Assembly: GCA_018296165.2 (NCBI GenBank)
Contig: JACKQL020000091.1
Span: forward strand, 1 to 64,000
Direction of reading: 5' to 3'
Length of the DNA stretch: 64,000 nucleotides
Source: Termitomyces sp. T153
Lineage: Eukaryota; Basidiomycota; Agaricomycetes; Agaricales; Lyophyllaceae
This document shows, piece after piece, positions 31,110 through 43,890 of this stretch; position 1 is the first letter of the stretch, and every line of letters begins with the position of its first letter. The position numbers were made by a program, and so were the translations under genes. The notes beneath the pieces were generated by a model that worked only from the letters and a program-made list of their open reading frames with translations, searched no databases and had not been told where the DNA came from.

Positions 31110-34100
31110 CACTGGTGGAAGGCATGGGTGTGTCGCAGCTTGCTTCCCAGGCAGTAAAAACCTATGAAGACAACTTAGAATCAGTAAGAACAGAACTGCA
31201 TAGGTATGCTACCCCACTGTGCAGAGAAGCTGGAAGCATGCCACTACCACCACTGCAGGCAATCAATCATGAGATTTTATTGATAGATGAAAACAGAATT
31301 TACCCATGGAGACCATCATGGTGCCCAGAGGCATTAAAACCCCAATGGGATATCAAGCGAGCTGCATATGTCAAGTTGGGCCAGTGGGAAGTAACAACAG
31401 CAGGAAATGCTGCTTCCATGATGTTTCTGAAGAAGCCTGGGAAGGCTGGTGAGCCACTGAGGTTGAGAATTGTTAGTGACTTACAGGCTCAAAATGCCAA
31501 CACTTCCAAGAAGTCATTACCACTCCCAGACATGGAGGGTATCTTGAGGTGGGTGGTGTGGGCCAGATATAGGTCCATCATAGATGGCCAAGATGTGTAT
31601 GAGCAGATCTGGGTGAAACCTGAGCATGTGGAGAGAATGGCAATGACAATACCTGATGGCAACATAGTTAGCCATGTGATCCAATAAGGAGATTGCAATG
31701 CCCCTGCCACTTACTAGGCACTAATGAACTACTTGTTTGTGGCCTATCTGGGCTGCTTCATGGACATGTACTTAGATGATATTGTAGTTTACTCCAACAC
31801 CCTGGAGGATCATGTAGAGCATGTGAAAACTGTGTTGAACATACTAAAAAAGAAGAGTCTGTACCTCAGTGAATGGAAATTGAACTTCCTGTGCTGTGAA
31901 ATGAAGGTGCTAGGCCAGGTGGTGAATGATGAGAGTATCCACATGGACCCTGACAAAGTGGATGCTTTGGTCAGATGGAAAGTTCTGACCAATCAGAACT
32001 TACTTAGAGGCTTTCTGGGTGCTGCAGATTACCTAGCCAATGACATTGATAGGGTCAGAGTGCCTATAGGAGTCTTGCACTCATTAACAGGGGATATGGT
32101 CCCTTTCAGATGGGAGTTTACTCACTAGTGAGCATTCAAAGATGTAAAGAACCTAGCTTCTCTTTGTAGGAACCATCATTGCAAGCCTTTGAGTTATGGC
32201 CTAGGGGCACCACTAGCAAACATGATTACAGATGGGTGTGTAACTGGGATCATGGGAGTGATCAGTCAAGGGGAGGAATGGAAGATGGCAAAGGTAGCCA
32301 CCTTCTTCTCCACTACACTGAACTCAGCCCAATGGAACTATCCCATACATGAAATTGAAATGTTGGTGGGAGTTGAGACAATGCTAAGACACTAGGATTT
32401 ATTACAAGGAATAATGTTTAAGTGGTACACTGACCACAAAGAGTTGATCCAATTGATGGAACAGAGGAATCTGTCTGGTTGACAGGCATGCTAGATTGAG
32501 AAGATAGCTGAATTCAATTTTGAGATTGTGTATGTACTAGGCATGGAAAACATACTGTCAGACATGCTGTCACAACTCTACTCCAATGAGCGAGCAGAGA
32601 CAGTCAGGGCTAGAAGTAAATACATGTATTTTGACATGGTAAGCAATGATGCATTGGTGCTGCAGTCAGTCATAATGCCCATCCTAGTTGGCTCAGAGGG
32701 CATGAGCATGCCAGACCTGCAAGAGGGTCCCCAAGAGGCAGCAGCTGTAAGTGGAGCAGAAGCCCTGGGGGAGATGGCAAAAAAGAAGCATGCTTACCAC
32801 AGAAAAGTGATTGAGCCTGCTGAGACAGGTAGGCCTGAGACTTCAAAAGAGTTTGCCTCCTGGGTTGTGCCACATTTTGCCCTTCATGGCTCACAGGAAC
32901 AAAATAAGGGGGAAAGAAGGGGAACAACCCACAGAGTTGAGTATATTGAGTCAAATGTACAACAAAGACAGAATAAACAGTAAGCTTACAATTAAGCTGC
33001 TTGGGAGAAAGAAGCATGCATTACCTAATGACATCACTATGGGATCCAAGCTAAGAGAAGTCAACCAAGATGAAAACTTAATGACCATATCAGAACAACT
33101 ATGCAAGAAATATGAAGATCTGACACTGCTGACCCTTAAAGAATTATTAAGTTTTGGGAAGGATCCCATTGATTTAGTAGTGTCAGTGAAAGGGCATTAC
33201 AATGAAGATAAGCTAGTCAAGTTAATACTTGAAAACCCACAAGCCTATAAAAACTATGAAGTTATGGAAGAGAAACTGATATTCATGAAAACAGAAGGAA
33301 AATGACTCCTGTGTATCCCAGCCATCATTGTGTGAGGACAAAGCATCTGAGAAATTGTCATATCTGAAGCCCACACACTGTTGGCACACCTAGGACCTCA
33401 CAAAACTCTACTGTACCTCCATGACCAGGTCTGGTAGAAGAGCATGGCCCATGATGTTCAAGAATATTGTGACACATGCTCCACATGTCAAAGGAACAAG
33501 CTATCAAACCATAAGCCATATGGACTGCTCCAGCCCTTAAAAGTGCCAACCCTTTCTTGGGAAGTGATCAGAATTGACTTTGTAGAACTGCTTCCTGAAT
33601 CAAAGGATCAAAATGGGACTTACAATTCAATTACCATAATTATTGACTTACTGACTGCAATAGTACATATTGTCCCTAGCCGAATAAATTATACTGCTCA
33701 ACAGGTGGCAGAGCTGATATTCACTGAGGTGTACAAGTATCATGGGCTTCCTAGGACCATTGTTAGTGATCATGATTCATACTTCACCAGCACATTTTGG
33801 TCTCACTTATATAACCTAATTGGGACACAGCTGAGAATGTTGTCTGCTTATCATCCTCAATCAGATGGCTCCACAGAATGCATGAATAGAACTATAGTCC
33901 AAATGATATGACAGTGCATGGGAGATCAGCTCAAAGATTGGGTAGCAAAGATACCTGTGATAGAATTTGCCATCAACTTAGCAAGGTCTGAGACCACAGG
34001 TTACTCACCATTCTTCCTCAACTCTGGGAGGATGCCTCAACCTATAATTTGGAATAATGCAAGCACAAATGAATTTGCTGGGGTTAGGGTATTTGACCAA

Positions 34101-34600
34101 AGACTTAAACTGGTGCTGATTGCTGCTCATGATTGTATATTGGCTGCAAGAGTGAAGCAAACACACAATGCCAATTGTAAAAGACAATTAGTCCCATTCA
34201 CAAAAGGGGATATGGTGTATGTATCAACAAAAAACTTGACATACCTGAAGGGGTTCCCAAAAAAACTGATCCCTAAATATGAGGGACCATATGAAATCTT
34301 GGAAGACTTCAGAAATAATTCCTTCTGAGTAAATGTGTCTGTCAATATGAAAAGGAGGGGAATCCATGACATTCTTCATGCTGCATTACTCAGAATACAC
34401 AAGCTGAACAATGATTGATTGTTTCCCAGCAGATTGGATGAACAGATTGTGGAGCCAGAAGTCAACAAGTGGGCTACCAAGCACATTGTGGTGCATCATG
34501 GCAGTAAGACTCATGTGATGTTTGAGGTCCTGTGAAAGGCAGGGGACAAGTCTTGGATGAGCTATGATCAGGTTAAAGAATTAGATCTACTAGTGCCTTA
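31110..34600 (+). pseudogene. pol: Element D pol (RT-RNase H-integrase), decayed, gag and protease missing
   Basis: The first ORF (31070-31687) enters directly in the pre-RT/RT region (LRIVSDLQAQN). The RT active site is MYLDDIVVYS near 31770, with GFLGAADYL at 32010. The RNase H part is at 32189-32580 (TDHKELIQL, VLGMENILSDMLSQL). The integrase (33444-34328) has the zinc-binding CDTCSTCQRNK, IRIDFVELLP, TIVSDHDSYF and HPQSDGSTECMNR, so the Asp/Asp/Glu sites are visible. The last part, FEVL*KAGDKSWMSYDQV at 34520-34570, is the C-terminal tail typical of this agaricomycete gypsy group. Stops at 31687, 32128, 32395, 33909 and 34328 and a frame change show decay. Confidence 0.85.
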
Positions 34601-35741
34601 CCTCAAGTTATTGGGGCACAAAAAAATTGAAGAACTGATTGAGAGTGGAACTGGCAAACTGCCTCTTGATGACCTGCAGATATTTTTGGGTCTCATAAGT
34701 TTTATTGACTATAAAAGGGCTGACAAGGAGGAAGGGACTCACATTCATCTCCCATTGGTCAGGTCATGTACTTCATCACCTGCCTTGGACTTCTTACTCC
34801 CTTGCTCCCACTCCAACTGCATCTCAACATTTATGGCCCACCCATTTGGCCACCATGGCAAGGGGAATGATGACTCAAAGAGACACCCCCTCCACCATCC
34901 TTTTATTACCATAGACCCAACCACACATATGATAATCCTCTTCAACCCTCTGAATTCTGACAACCCTCTAGTGATCCACCCTCTGCAACTCCATATTTAC
35001 TTGGAGTATGAACTGGAGATATGTTAGACCCATGGTCAGGGATATGAGACCATAGCTAGTATATTGAACCTGGCCAACTCAACCACCAAGTGTCAGTACA
35101 GGCTTGTGGAGTATGACTATCAGATGGAGACTTGGTCCAAGATCAAGACTTCTTTTCCCCCCAGCTTCCTACCTATGGCCTTTGTAGATCCCCATCTCAA
35201 TCTCCTTACCACCCTTGAATTCATTACCAAGCAGGGCAGTGTGGATAAGCAGACCATCAAGGATGTGGTTTAGGCCTGGTGAGCCCCCTCTAGTGAGTGT
35301 GTTCAGCAGACCAAACAGTTTCATGCTTAACAGTCCCAGTACCTTGACAATCCTATCTGTGCATATTTTCCACCATGATCTCATTCTGTTATGGGCAAAT
35401 CTGACTCTATTGCTGGGCCAGGCCCATCTACTACTTACCAAGCTAATAAACATCATGTGGTAGGACCCCATCATGTCATCTCCATGGTGCCTCCCTGATC
35501 TGTGACCTCTGTGCATTCTATGGCTTCCACCCTCATTCTTTGTCCAGCTATCACTGCCCACAGCATCATAATTCAATCCCCTGATCATAAAGGCAATGAA
35601 AAGGCTTGTGATAATGAGGAGGAGATGGCAATTGATCCAGCTGATGTCCCTCTCCCAGAAGATGATGAAGACAACATGGAAGGAGAACCCAAGGATGGTG
35701 TGGAGGCAGACCCCATGTCAGACCTGTCTGCTGCTGAATAA
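34601..35741 (+). pseudogene. C-terminal extension ORF of element D
   Basis: Directly after the integrase tail the frame continues through PLDDLQIFLGLISFIDYK, then a His/Pro-rich stretch with PFITIDPTTHMIIL, and on to an acidic end (PADVPLPEDDEDNMEGEPKD) stopping at 35739. Stops occur near 35025 and 35271-35280. I know such tails from agaricomycete elements of this group, but no function is established. Confidence 0.55.
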
Positions 35742-36065
35742 CCAGTCTAAAGCAGGCTTCATGGTTAGCATCCAGAAAAGTATTATCATTCTTAATCAAC
35801 CCCCCTACTTGTTAAAAGCCATATATTCTAAACTATCTGACTTGGAGGGCATATGTAGCATGAATGTGACATCACTTCTGCCTAAACTATACTATTTTCC
35901 ACTCTAATTCGCCTGTACCAGGTTCTGTTTTATTCCATACTATATATTACTCTGTACCTGTGTTAGAGAGGGTAGTTCTTGCAAATTACAGGACTTACAC
36001 CAGTTCTTATTGTGAGACTCTACTATGTGACTGTACACCACTTCTTCAGGTGGTCTACTATTACA
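35742..36065. other. Non-coding spacer before the second 1.2-kb repeat
   Basis: No ORF of note and no clear polypurine tract before 36066. It is expected to be the 3' untranslated part of element D. Confidence 0.4.
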
Positions 36066-37279
36066 AACAGAATCTTGAGACATAATAGAAATACAATGTG
36101 GATTGTATGCTCATAATCTTATATACCACTCTAGCTGACCACTCAATTATTCAAAGTAGGTTTGCCTATCAATCTTTGGGTATAGTCCTGATCAACATGT
36201 TGATGGCTCACTTTCTGATGTACTGTGGGCACCCTTTTTTGATATGCCAGAAATACACTACCATTGTGGATTTTGTGGAGCTCCTTGATTTATGCACTCC
36301 TTTCTTCACAGTCCTCCATGAGGGGGGAATTGTCTCTTATTGTCCCTTATTTGCCAAGCTCCTTGAAACACAATGTTCACCCAACAAAATTATTGCTGCT
36401 AATTCCACTGACACCCATCACACATGCACACATCAGGTGTGCTTGTAGTCCCTTGCACCTCTGAACTTATTAAAAAGTTGCAGATTGAATGTTTTCAGGG
36501 ACAATTACTGGTCAAGCAATGGCACAGAAGGAGTCACACCAGAATGCCAGGGCTTGGGTATTGTTCACCCTAATCTCCTTTTCAGGAACACCCCCATGAA
36601 CTTGTTAATCATCTATGAATCACCTAGCACAATCACTCAGAGTTCAGAGTCAAAAATTTACAAGCTCATTGGGTATTCTGAAGCCTCACATTTAAGTCTC
36701 TCTGGGTCTGAAATTGATTTTTCATCTTATGAATAGGACATCCAGCTCTCATGGGTGACTGCCAGAGGATAATCAGGAACATTGTTCAATATTTGACATT
36801 GTGCTTGGATACAGGTAATTCTTCTCATGTGCCAAAGCCATGATGTACAATTGAATGAATGCAGATGTCTCATCTGTCTTTGTGTGCATCAAATATCCTT
36901 GGTGGCTATGTTCACATAAATTTAGAAAAGGTGAGCTGACATTTGTGTGGTGAAAGAACTGTTTCTTTAGCACAGGTGTCTTGCCAAGTGCCATATGTAT
37001 TTGAGTGTTTACAATTCATGAAGGTTAGTGTTTGCTGGGAATGATAACCAGGTCTAGAAAGAAAATAAATAGTGATGGAATATATTGTCTTGCCTCCTAT
37101 AAAATGTGAGACAATAAAAAATGGTACTAAGTACTGATTGGGGTGTTGAAATAAGACTTTTAAGAAAATAAAGGAAGGAAAAAGGGAATAGAGAGAGCAA
37201 TTCAACAGGTTTCTACTTGAGATGTAGACACTTTTTGCAATCTGGGTATGTATCATAGTACTCAGATATGTGCTCACAA
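36066..37279 (+). repeat. 1.2-kb direct repeat, copy 2 (possible LTR of element D)
   Basis: Same sequence as copy 1 at 29880-31101, but CpGs of that copy are TpG or CpA here: GTCGTATGCTCGTAAT becomes ATTGTATGCTCATAAT, and CCTATCGATC becomes CCTATCAATC. An 83-codon ORF (36485-36736) is kept at equal length in copy 1 (30299-30550). No sure function is known. Confidence 0.75.
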
Positions 37280-37730
37280 GCTATGATGGAGAGGGAAATG
37301 AACAACTTCTGACTGGATATGATCACCTGATCCAAGTGTAATCAGGCCCAGCTGTATTGTTGAAGTGCATAGCCAATGTATCCATGCATTCCTGGCCAGA
37401 ATTTGGAGTGAGATTTCTTCTGGTGCCTACAACACTTGGCTGCCTCTTTGACAGATTGTTATGCATTGTAGGTAATTGATTTGCTAACTTTAACTCCAAA
37501 TATAGTGTAACCAAAGTATAACACACACCCATTGCTTCCATACAGTCTGTTACTATAGGTTTCAAGCACCTGTCAAGTCCTGCACATTGACACTCTCAAA
37601 CAGACTCATTCATCAAGAGATCTGTGTTGGTAAATGAACAATCAATTCCAGAGTTCAGGACTGAGTGTTTGATTTCTGAAGCTTGTCATCCTTGTCTGCT
37701 TCTCTAATCCATTTCTTAAACAAGGTTATA

Positions 37731-40100
37731 ATGTATCAAAGACACCTTAGGGAAAAGGAAAGACAGAAACAGGAGAGGAAGAAAAAGCAGGCAGCCAGGG
37801 AGGCTAAGAAAGTAGCAGGACCAGGTCCATCTTGAATATCAAATCTGTCACCTTCCAATGTATTGAATAAAATTACTGCAACAGATCCACTCCAGACAGC
37901 ATGGCCATAAAATGGATAGATAAAATACCATTTGCAACTGTATACTCTGCAGTTGTAACATTGGCTCAGGAAGGAATCACTATGGTGTACAAGTTGGCAC
38001 TATGGGTGGTACTCAAGTATCAAGTATCCCTAATGCAACTACACTATTTCAAGTTTTGAACAAACTTGATATTGTCAGAAATCAAAGGGATGAGGCCCAG
38101 TTGGACCTCTTCTGTTCAGCATTGGGGAAGGGCAAGTGAGTAGCATCCCCTCCTCAACTTCCAGAGGCAAAGAAGGCTTGTACAGGGACTTCTGTGTTTA
38201 TTGAGGGTTCTTCAACTCAGAGGGCACAATCAGTGCCTTATGATGATGTTGTTTCCACTGGCAATGACCAGCTGATGGACAAGCATCCTAACTTCAGGGC
38301 ACCATAGTTTGCAATTGGGCTGTCAAGGCCAGCAACAGCTAAGGCTGGCTCTGCAAAGCCAGCTACAACTCTAGTAGTGGCAGATAACCTGTAGTTGTTG
38401 CCACCCTGGTAGCCTTTCCTGCAAACATGCTGCAGGAGTCAGAGGTGGAATGATCAAGGTCCTCAAACCAAGGACCTATAAGATTCCAGCTGCCCTGTCC
38501 CATGAGCAGATTCCAATGGTGCATTGGGACCCCCATGATGAAGAGTTCTTTGTCTCCCAAGTATAAGCTTCTTAAGCTGCAGCAGGTGCTACAGGTGCAT
38601 TGGACTGATCAAAGATAGGCTACAATGGAATGCTGATAGTGACTGACATCGCCTCAACAGAGGCTGGATCAGTCATTACTGTCAAACAGCCTGTAATGCA
38701 ACATAGATCCACTGAGTCTATGTGGAGAGCATTGGCCTGAGAAGACCAAATTGCTTTATAGCAATTTTGTAATACTGATCTGGAAAACTTTGAACAGTCC
38801 ATTTTGGAACATTAAGGGGTGGTGTGCAGAGAGGACACCATCTATGATGCATGGCCTGAAGGGTATGTTCCTCCCAAAATTCCAGCTAGTAAAATTTGAG
38901 GAGTGTGACAGCCACTTCTCAAGGAAAGACATATGTGCCAGGACTAAAGCTAGCTCACAGTGCACTATGGGAAGGCTGACCAAGGAAGTAGTCTGAGTTG
39001 GTCTGGCTACCTAGTGGGAGGTTGCAGAGACACAGGGTTGGGGTTGCTAGGAGGTGATTCAAAACCCACACCTCCTCCTGTGCCACATCAAGAAGCACCA
39101 GTCCCAGGAGAAGTGGTGGAGGACCTGGATGGGGACCACCCTACTTAGGTCAAGGGACCATCACCACCTCCAGGATGGGGCCCCCAAATCCAGAAGGGTC
39201 AGATGGTCTCCTATATAGTGATAGGGATGACAATGCAGACCCCACATCTGTGGAACATATGGCTGATAAGAGGAGGACTACAGCCCTCTCCAAGACACAG
39301 CCATGGAGGTTCTCAATGCCTCTGCAACATTGTGTATGATTTGCTACTGGAGTGGAGGAAGCCCATGAGTATCACTGTCAGATAATGCACAATTGTCTCT
39401 GGGCAGTGATAGAAAAATTGCATGTAGTCTGACTGGCAATTCCAGATGCACTTAAGCATAGGCAAAGTGATCCATCTAAGACAGTCATCTCCCATGTTGG
39501 GTCAGCCAAGTTCAGTAACCTTGAAGATTGGCTCACAAGTATCTACATATTTCAAGCAGTAGCACAGTACAGTGGGGATGAATGCAAACACAAGAAAGTC
39601 CTTATTATGATGGACTTTCTAACTGTGGGAGCACTGAAATAATACCTGCAACATGTGATACATGTCAGCAGGACCCAATCCCACTAGAGGTTTGAGGATG
39701 TGATTCTCAGCTTGTACAATTTGTTCATAAACCCCTTGACAATGCAGAATGCCTGTGATGCATTCTGCAATGCAGTATACACAATTAAAGAGGGAGTGTC
39801 AGGTTTCTATGATGCTGTGCTGGAGCATGCCCAAAACATGGCCATATTCCCAGATGATTTCACAATCTGTGAGAAGTTTTTGGAGAGGATAGCCTCTGAC
39901 ATGCTTGATGCATAAATACACAATGGTGAACTTGCACCCAAAATGAATACCATGGAGGAAATCATTTTGGAGGCAAAGACCTATGACAGCTGTATCAAGA
40001 CTGCAGTGCACTACTTAGAGTGCAGCATGAAAAGTTGGACTGGGTGCACTCTATTGTTGGCTACTGTGTAGTATTCATAGTTTAGAGCTGTGCTAGCCAA
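37731..40100 (+). pseudogene. gag: Element D-type gag region, decayed
   Basis: It starts with a basic ORF (MYQRHLREKERQKQERKKKQ, 37731-37835), followed by stop-rich low-complexity sequence. The clear gag core is 39480-40030: AKFSNLEDWLTSIYIF, then ILSLYNLFINPLTMQNACDA, FYDAVLEHAQNMAIFPDDF and MLDA, interrupted by stops. This matches the capsid-like gag of the gypsy group to which element D belongs. No zinc knuckle or pol follows. It lies after the second 1.2-kb repeat, in the order expected for LTR-gag, so it may be the 5' half of a second D copy. Confidence 0.6.
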
Positions 40101-40220
40101 ACAAATGGAGTTGGTGAGACAAAATGCCTGCCCACAGCTATCTAGACTGATCAGGAGGCCATCAACATGCTTGACCTCAAAGCCAGTGGTTCTATGGGCC
40201 AGTGGAGGCCAAAGGCCTCC

Positions 40221-40400
40221 TTGACCCCACTGGAGCAGTGTATGCAGCAAGGAAGTATCTCAATGCAGGGAGCAAAGTCAACCAGTTCCTCACATGTTTG
40301 TTCAGCCCCCTTGACTGCACTGGAGCAGTGCATACAGCAAGGAAGCATCTCAATGCAGGGAAAGACTTCCCTGGACCACCCTGGACTTGTTCAGACTGCT
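40221..40400 (+). repeat. 90-bp tandem duplication
   Basis: Two units starting TTGACC/TTGACT at 40221 and 40311 share ACTGGAGCAGTG and CAGCAAGGAAG and CATCTCAATGCAGGG-like segments. The unit is exactly 30 codons. It lies at the 3' end of the gag fragment. Confidence 0.6.
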
Positions 40401-40535
40401 CCCCCTCACTAATCCTCACAAGTATCTGAAGTTCAGACCTTCCACAAACACCAGGTTATCAGTACAGGGCATCATGTCTGCTTAGTAGAGACTTGCACAT
40501 TTCAGCTGAGCCCCCATGGTCAATAGAACCTGACA
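40365..40535 (+). repeat. 3' fragment of an LTR B
   Basis: CCTGGACCACCCTGGACTTG to AACCTGACA matches the last ~170 bp of LTRs B1 and B3, including the segment around TAAGGACTTG and CTGAGCCCC. The 5' part is missing. Confidence 0.75.
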
Positions 40536-40910
40536 TAATATTGAGACTCCCCCTTACCCTATTTGCCCCACATACCCTCCTGCTGGAACTCTTGATGTCT
40601 TTGGATGACATCACCCCCCCCCCCCTTCAGTGTCAAGACCCTCAAGATGCAGGGCACAGGTCATGGATTGGCGGGGGCATGGTAATCAAAGATAGGTAAT
40701 ATTGATCAAACCACAGCAAGTGGCAGCAGCATGGAGAACAAAGTTGAAGCATGGCTGCTGTTTGTCAGGGAGTTGTTCCCAATTAATTAAAAGGGTCAGA
40801 CATACTCTGGGCTTCCCAAAATTCTTCCCCATGTCTTTCTCAGCTTTGTCTTCAGCATCATCTGCATCTTTGTCAGCATCTCCTGCTCCCCTGTCACTTC
40901 CCCTCTAGAC
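40536..40910. other. Unassigned CpG-poor stretch with a C homopolymer
   Basis: Contains GACATCACCCCCCCCCCCC near 40606-40624, which resembles an inverted LTR/polypurine-tract junction, but I cannot match the flanks. No gene is supported. Confidence 0.35.
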
Positions 40911-42458
40911 AGCTGCACCTGCTACCCATGCCTGTGGAGCAATGGAGTGTTGCCTCTATGGACTTCATCATAGAGCTCTCCAATGTGATCATGGTGGTGG
41001 TGGACCTGTATGGCAAGTGAGGACACTTCATTCCAACTCACACTATTTGCTCTGCCATGGGTGCCACAAACCCTGTACTGAAGGAATGTCTGGAAGCTCC
41101 ACAGCCTCTCCAACACCTATATCTCTAATCAGGGGCCACAATTTGTAGCAGACTTTACCAGGGAACTCTACCAACTACTCAGTATGAAGCTGCACACCTC
41201 CACTGCCTACCACCTGCAGTCCAACAGCCAGACCAAATGCATAAACTAGGAGTTGGAGCAGTACCTCTGCCTCTTCTGCAACAACTGCCAGGATGACTGG
41301 GACAAACTCCTCCCTAATGTTGAGTTCTAATACAACAACCATGTTTACACTTCCACCCAATTTTCTCCATTCTTCCTTGACACTGGACAACACCAATGCA
41401 TGGGCATTGAAACCTGGGCCTGGCCCTTGGAGAATGAAGCAGTAAGCAAGTTTGTGGACTGGGTGAAGAAGTCACAGCAGGAGGCCCAAGTGGCTCTGGC
41501 AAAGGCAAAGGATGACATGGCACAATATAACAACTATAGAAGGACCCTGGGGCACAAATACCAGCCAGGGATTGAGTTTACCAGGATGCCTCCAACATTA
41601 GGACTACCCAACCTTCAAAAAAGCTGTTGCACTGCAAATTGGGACCTTTTATAGTGTAACAACAAGTAGGGCCCCTAGCCTACTGACTCTGGCTCCCCAT
41701 TGGAATGTGCCAGCTTCATCTAGTGTTCAACATGGTCAAACTGACTCTGGTCCCAAATCATCCTATTCTGGAGCAATATCTGCCCACTCCACCACTGGAG
41801 GTGGTGGGTGACAACAATGAGGAGTACAAGGTGGAGGAAATCCTGGATAGTTGTTTATTCTAGCAACAGCTACAATACAAGGTGGAGTGGAAGGGCTACA
41901 AGATCAAGGATATTTCCTGGGAATCACAGGGGAACATATATGCCCTGGAGCTCATCAAGAAGTTCCACAGGAAACACCTAGATGCTTCATGCAACATATG
42001 AGGAATCTATCCTATTATACCAGGGGACAGGGCAATCAGGGACTTTTTTTACTTTGTATATTGAGATGCCACATGCTAGAGGGGGAGTGATGTCAGGATA
42101 CTTCCATTTCCAGGCTCTGTAACTTGTTCCAGTGTCTCTGCAGCTTGTTTGATGTCTCTGTGGCTTGTTCCAGAACCCCAGAGATCTCTGGAGATCTGTG
42201 GAACTTTCTATATTACCTCACCAATCATTGTTCTAGGGTTAGGACTAGCTCTGGCCTTTTGTACAGCCATTTCCATGCCTCTACTGCCCACTAATGTGCT
42301 GCACCAAGCAGTGGGGATCCTTAGACTTGTTCTCTTCAGATTCTCCTCTGCTAGGTAATTAGTTACTGATTGTATTATCATCTACTTGCTAATATACTTT
42401 GGCTTCCCCTCTGCTAGGTGTGTGACTCAGATCTGCTGTCCTAGAGGTTGTCCTTACA
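40911..42458 (+). mobile_element. 3' fragment of a second element C
   Basis: It holds the integrase C-terminal half (VEQWSVASMDFIIEL, VVVDLYGK at 40930-41010; FLDTGQ and ENEAVSKFVDW at 41380-41460), the linker (VFNMVKLTL) and the chromodomain (EEYKVEEILDS, YKVEWKGYKIKDISWE at 41820-41920) in broken frames. A polypurine tract (CTAGAGGGGGAGTGA, 42076-42090) and a complete 3' LTR follow. Frameshifts and TAG/TGA codons are frequent. Confidence 0.85.
42091..42458 (+). repeat. 3' LTR of the second element C, 368 bp
   Basis: TGTCAGGATAC to GTCCTTACA. It is the plus-strand equivalent of 9672-10020 and includes TTAGACTTGTTCTC at 42327-42340, the conserved self-priming LTR motif. Confidence 0.88.
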
Positions 42459-43451
42459 TAAGCCAGAGATGGGAGTCCTTGGTGGTGTAGCAAGGGGGAG
42501 TTTTAGAGTTGGGGATTGTTGTTGTAGTGGACTCAATAGGGTGCAGTGTTATGTGCCACCTATGCTACTGATTAGTTAGCACAGAGGTAGAGATACTTTC
42601 TTGGAATTTGGTTTGCTCATTCTTGTGGTCTATCAACCTCTAAGTATGAGGGGGTTGATGGAGTTATTTTGAGGGTGGATGGTGTCCAGAAGTTTGTGCC
42701 TTAGTGGAGGCATGTTTGGGTAGGGGTTAGCTGAGCTCTAGAGTATTGCATTTTGTTGGAGACATGCTTGGTTAGGGGTTTTCTGTGCTCCAGAGTATTG
42801 GTGGTGGGGTGGCAGGGTTACAAGATGACCAGTCTTGGTGGGTTTCCTTGGTCTGGGGTTGGAGTTTGCAGGTTTGGACATGCTACATGACATTCCTTCT
42901 CATTCCTGGCCAAAGGTAAGTCCAGAGATGGGTGGGGAAGTCTTACATATCTCTGGCATCCTTGGGGCTTGGAAGGACAAGTATATTTGGGGTCCAAGGC
43001 ATGTAATCACCCTTCTTAGAGTAGGGGTTGGTGGTCTGGAGACAACATGGAGGTTGAGTGGTGGAAGATTCTTGGTGGGGTTGCTTCTGGGTGAAGTGCT
43101 GAGTGGGGAGGGATTTGGAGTTGCCATTCTGTAGTTTTGTCTTCTCTGGGAGTAGGAGCCAGTGGTCTAGAGGCAATGCAAGGGGCAGGTCCATATAGAG
43201 ACATATATATATAGTGTGTCCTACATGACAGCAGAGCATGCTTTGGATTGTATCCTACATCACTGGCAGAGTCTGCTACACTATAGCAGAATCCTCACAA
43301 TGTAGTGTGTTATACAGGTGCCATGGAGGCTATACATCATGCCATATTATACATATCCAGTGTAGTCCTTTGACCAGGATATAGAGCCTGCTGATTACTA
43401 CCAGGTCTGTTGCAATTACATTTAACAGTGACCAGCCCCACTCAATACTAA
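42459..43451. other. Unassigned CpG-poor DNA, possibly LTR-like
   Basis: Near 42690-42810 a ~60-bp motif (GGCATG/GACATG...TAGGGGTT...AGAGTATTG) occurs twice. TATATATATA lies at 43204-43213. These are LTR-like traits on the minus strand, but no partner LTR or gene was found. Confidence 0.35.
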
Positions 43452-43452
43452 A

Positions 43453-43890
43453 ATCTGCTGGTATCAATGGACTGGCAGCAGGTCTGTCCACTGGCTATTT
43501 CTCATGACTGGCTGCTACTGCTTGTGACAAAATCTGCCCTCAGGAACATATCTGCCCAGTGCCATCAAAAAGCTAGTGAGAAGATGGGGAGTGGCCAAAG
43601 CCAGTACCATCATTGGCAACAAGCCACTTCAATGAAAAGTGATATGAAGATCTATTTTAACTGCAGAAATGCTAATCTGCTGGTGTTCATGAACTGGCAG
43701 TGGGCCCATCCACCAGCTATTTCTTATGACTGGCTGCTGCTACTTGTGACAAAACCTGCCATCAGAAATATATCTGCCTAGTGCCATCAGAAAGCTGCTG
43801 AGAAGATGGAGGTGGCCAAAGCCAGTACTACCACTGGAAACAAGCCAGTTAAATGAAAAGTGATATGAAGATCTATTTTAACTGTGGAAA
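43453..43890 (+). repeat. 222-bp tandem duplication
   Basis: Two units begin ATCTGCTGGT at 43453 and 43675 and end in TGATATGAAGATCTATTTTA followed by ACTG. The units differ by scattered substitutions and small indels, so the duplication is not recent. No coding function is visible. Confidence 0.7.
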
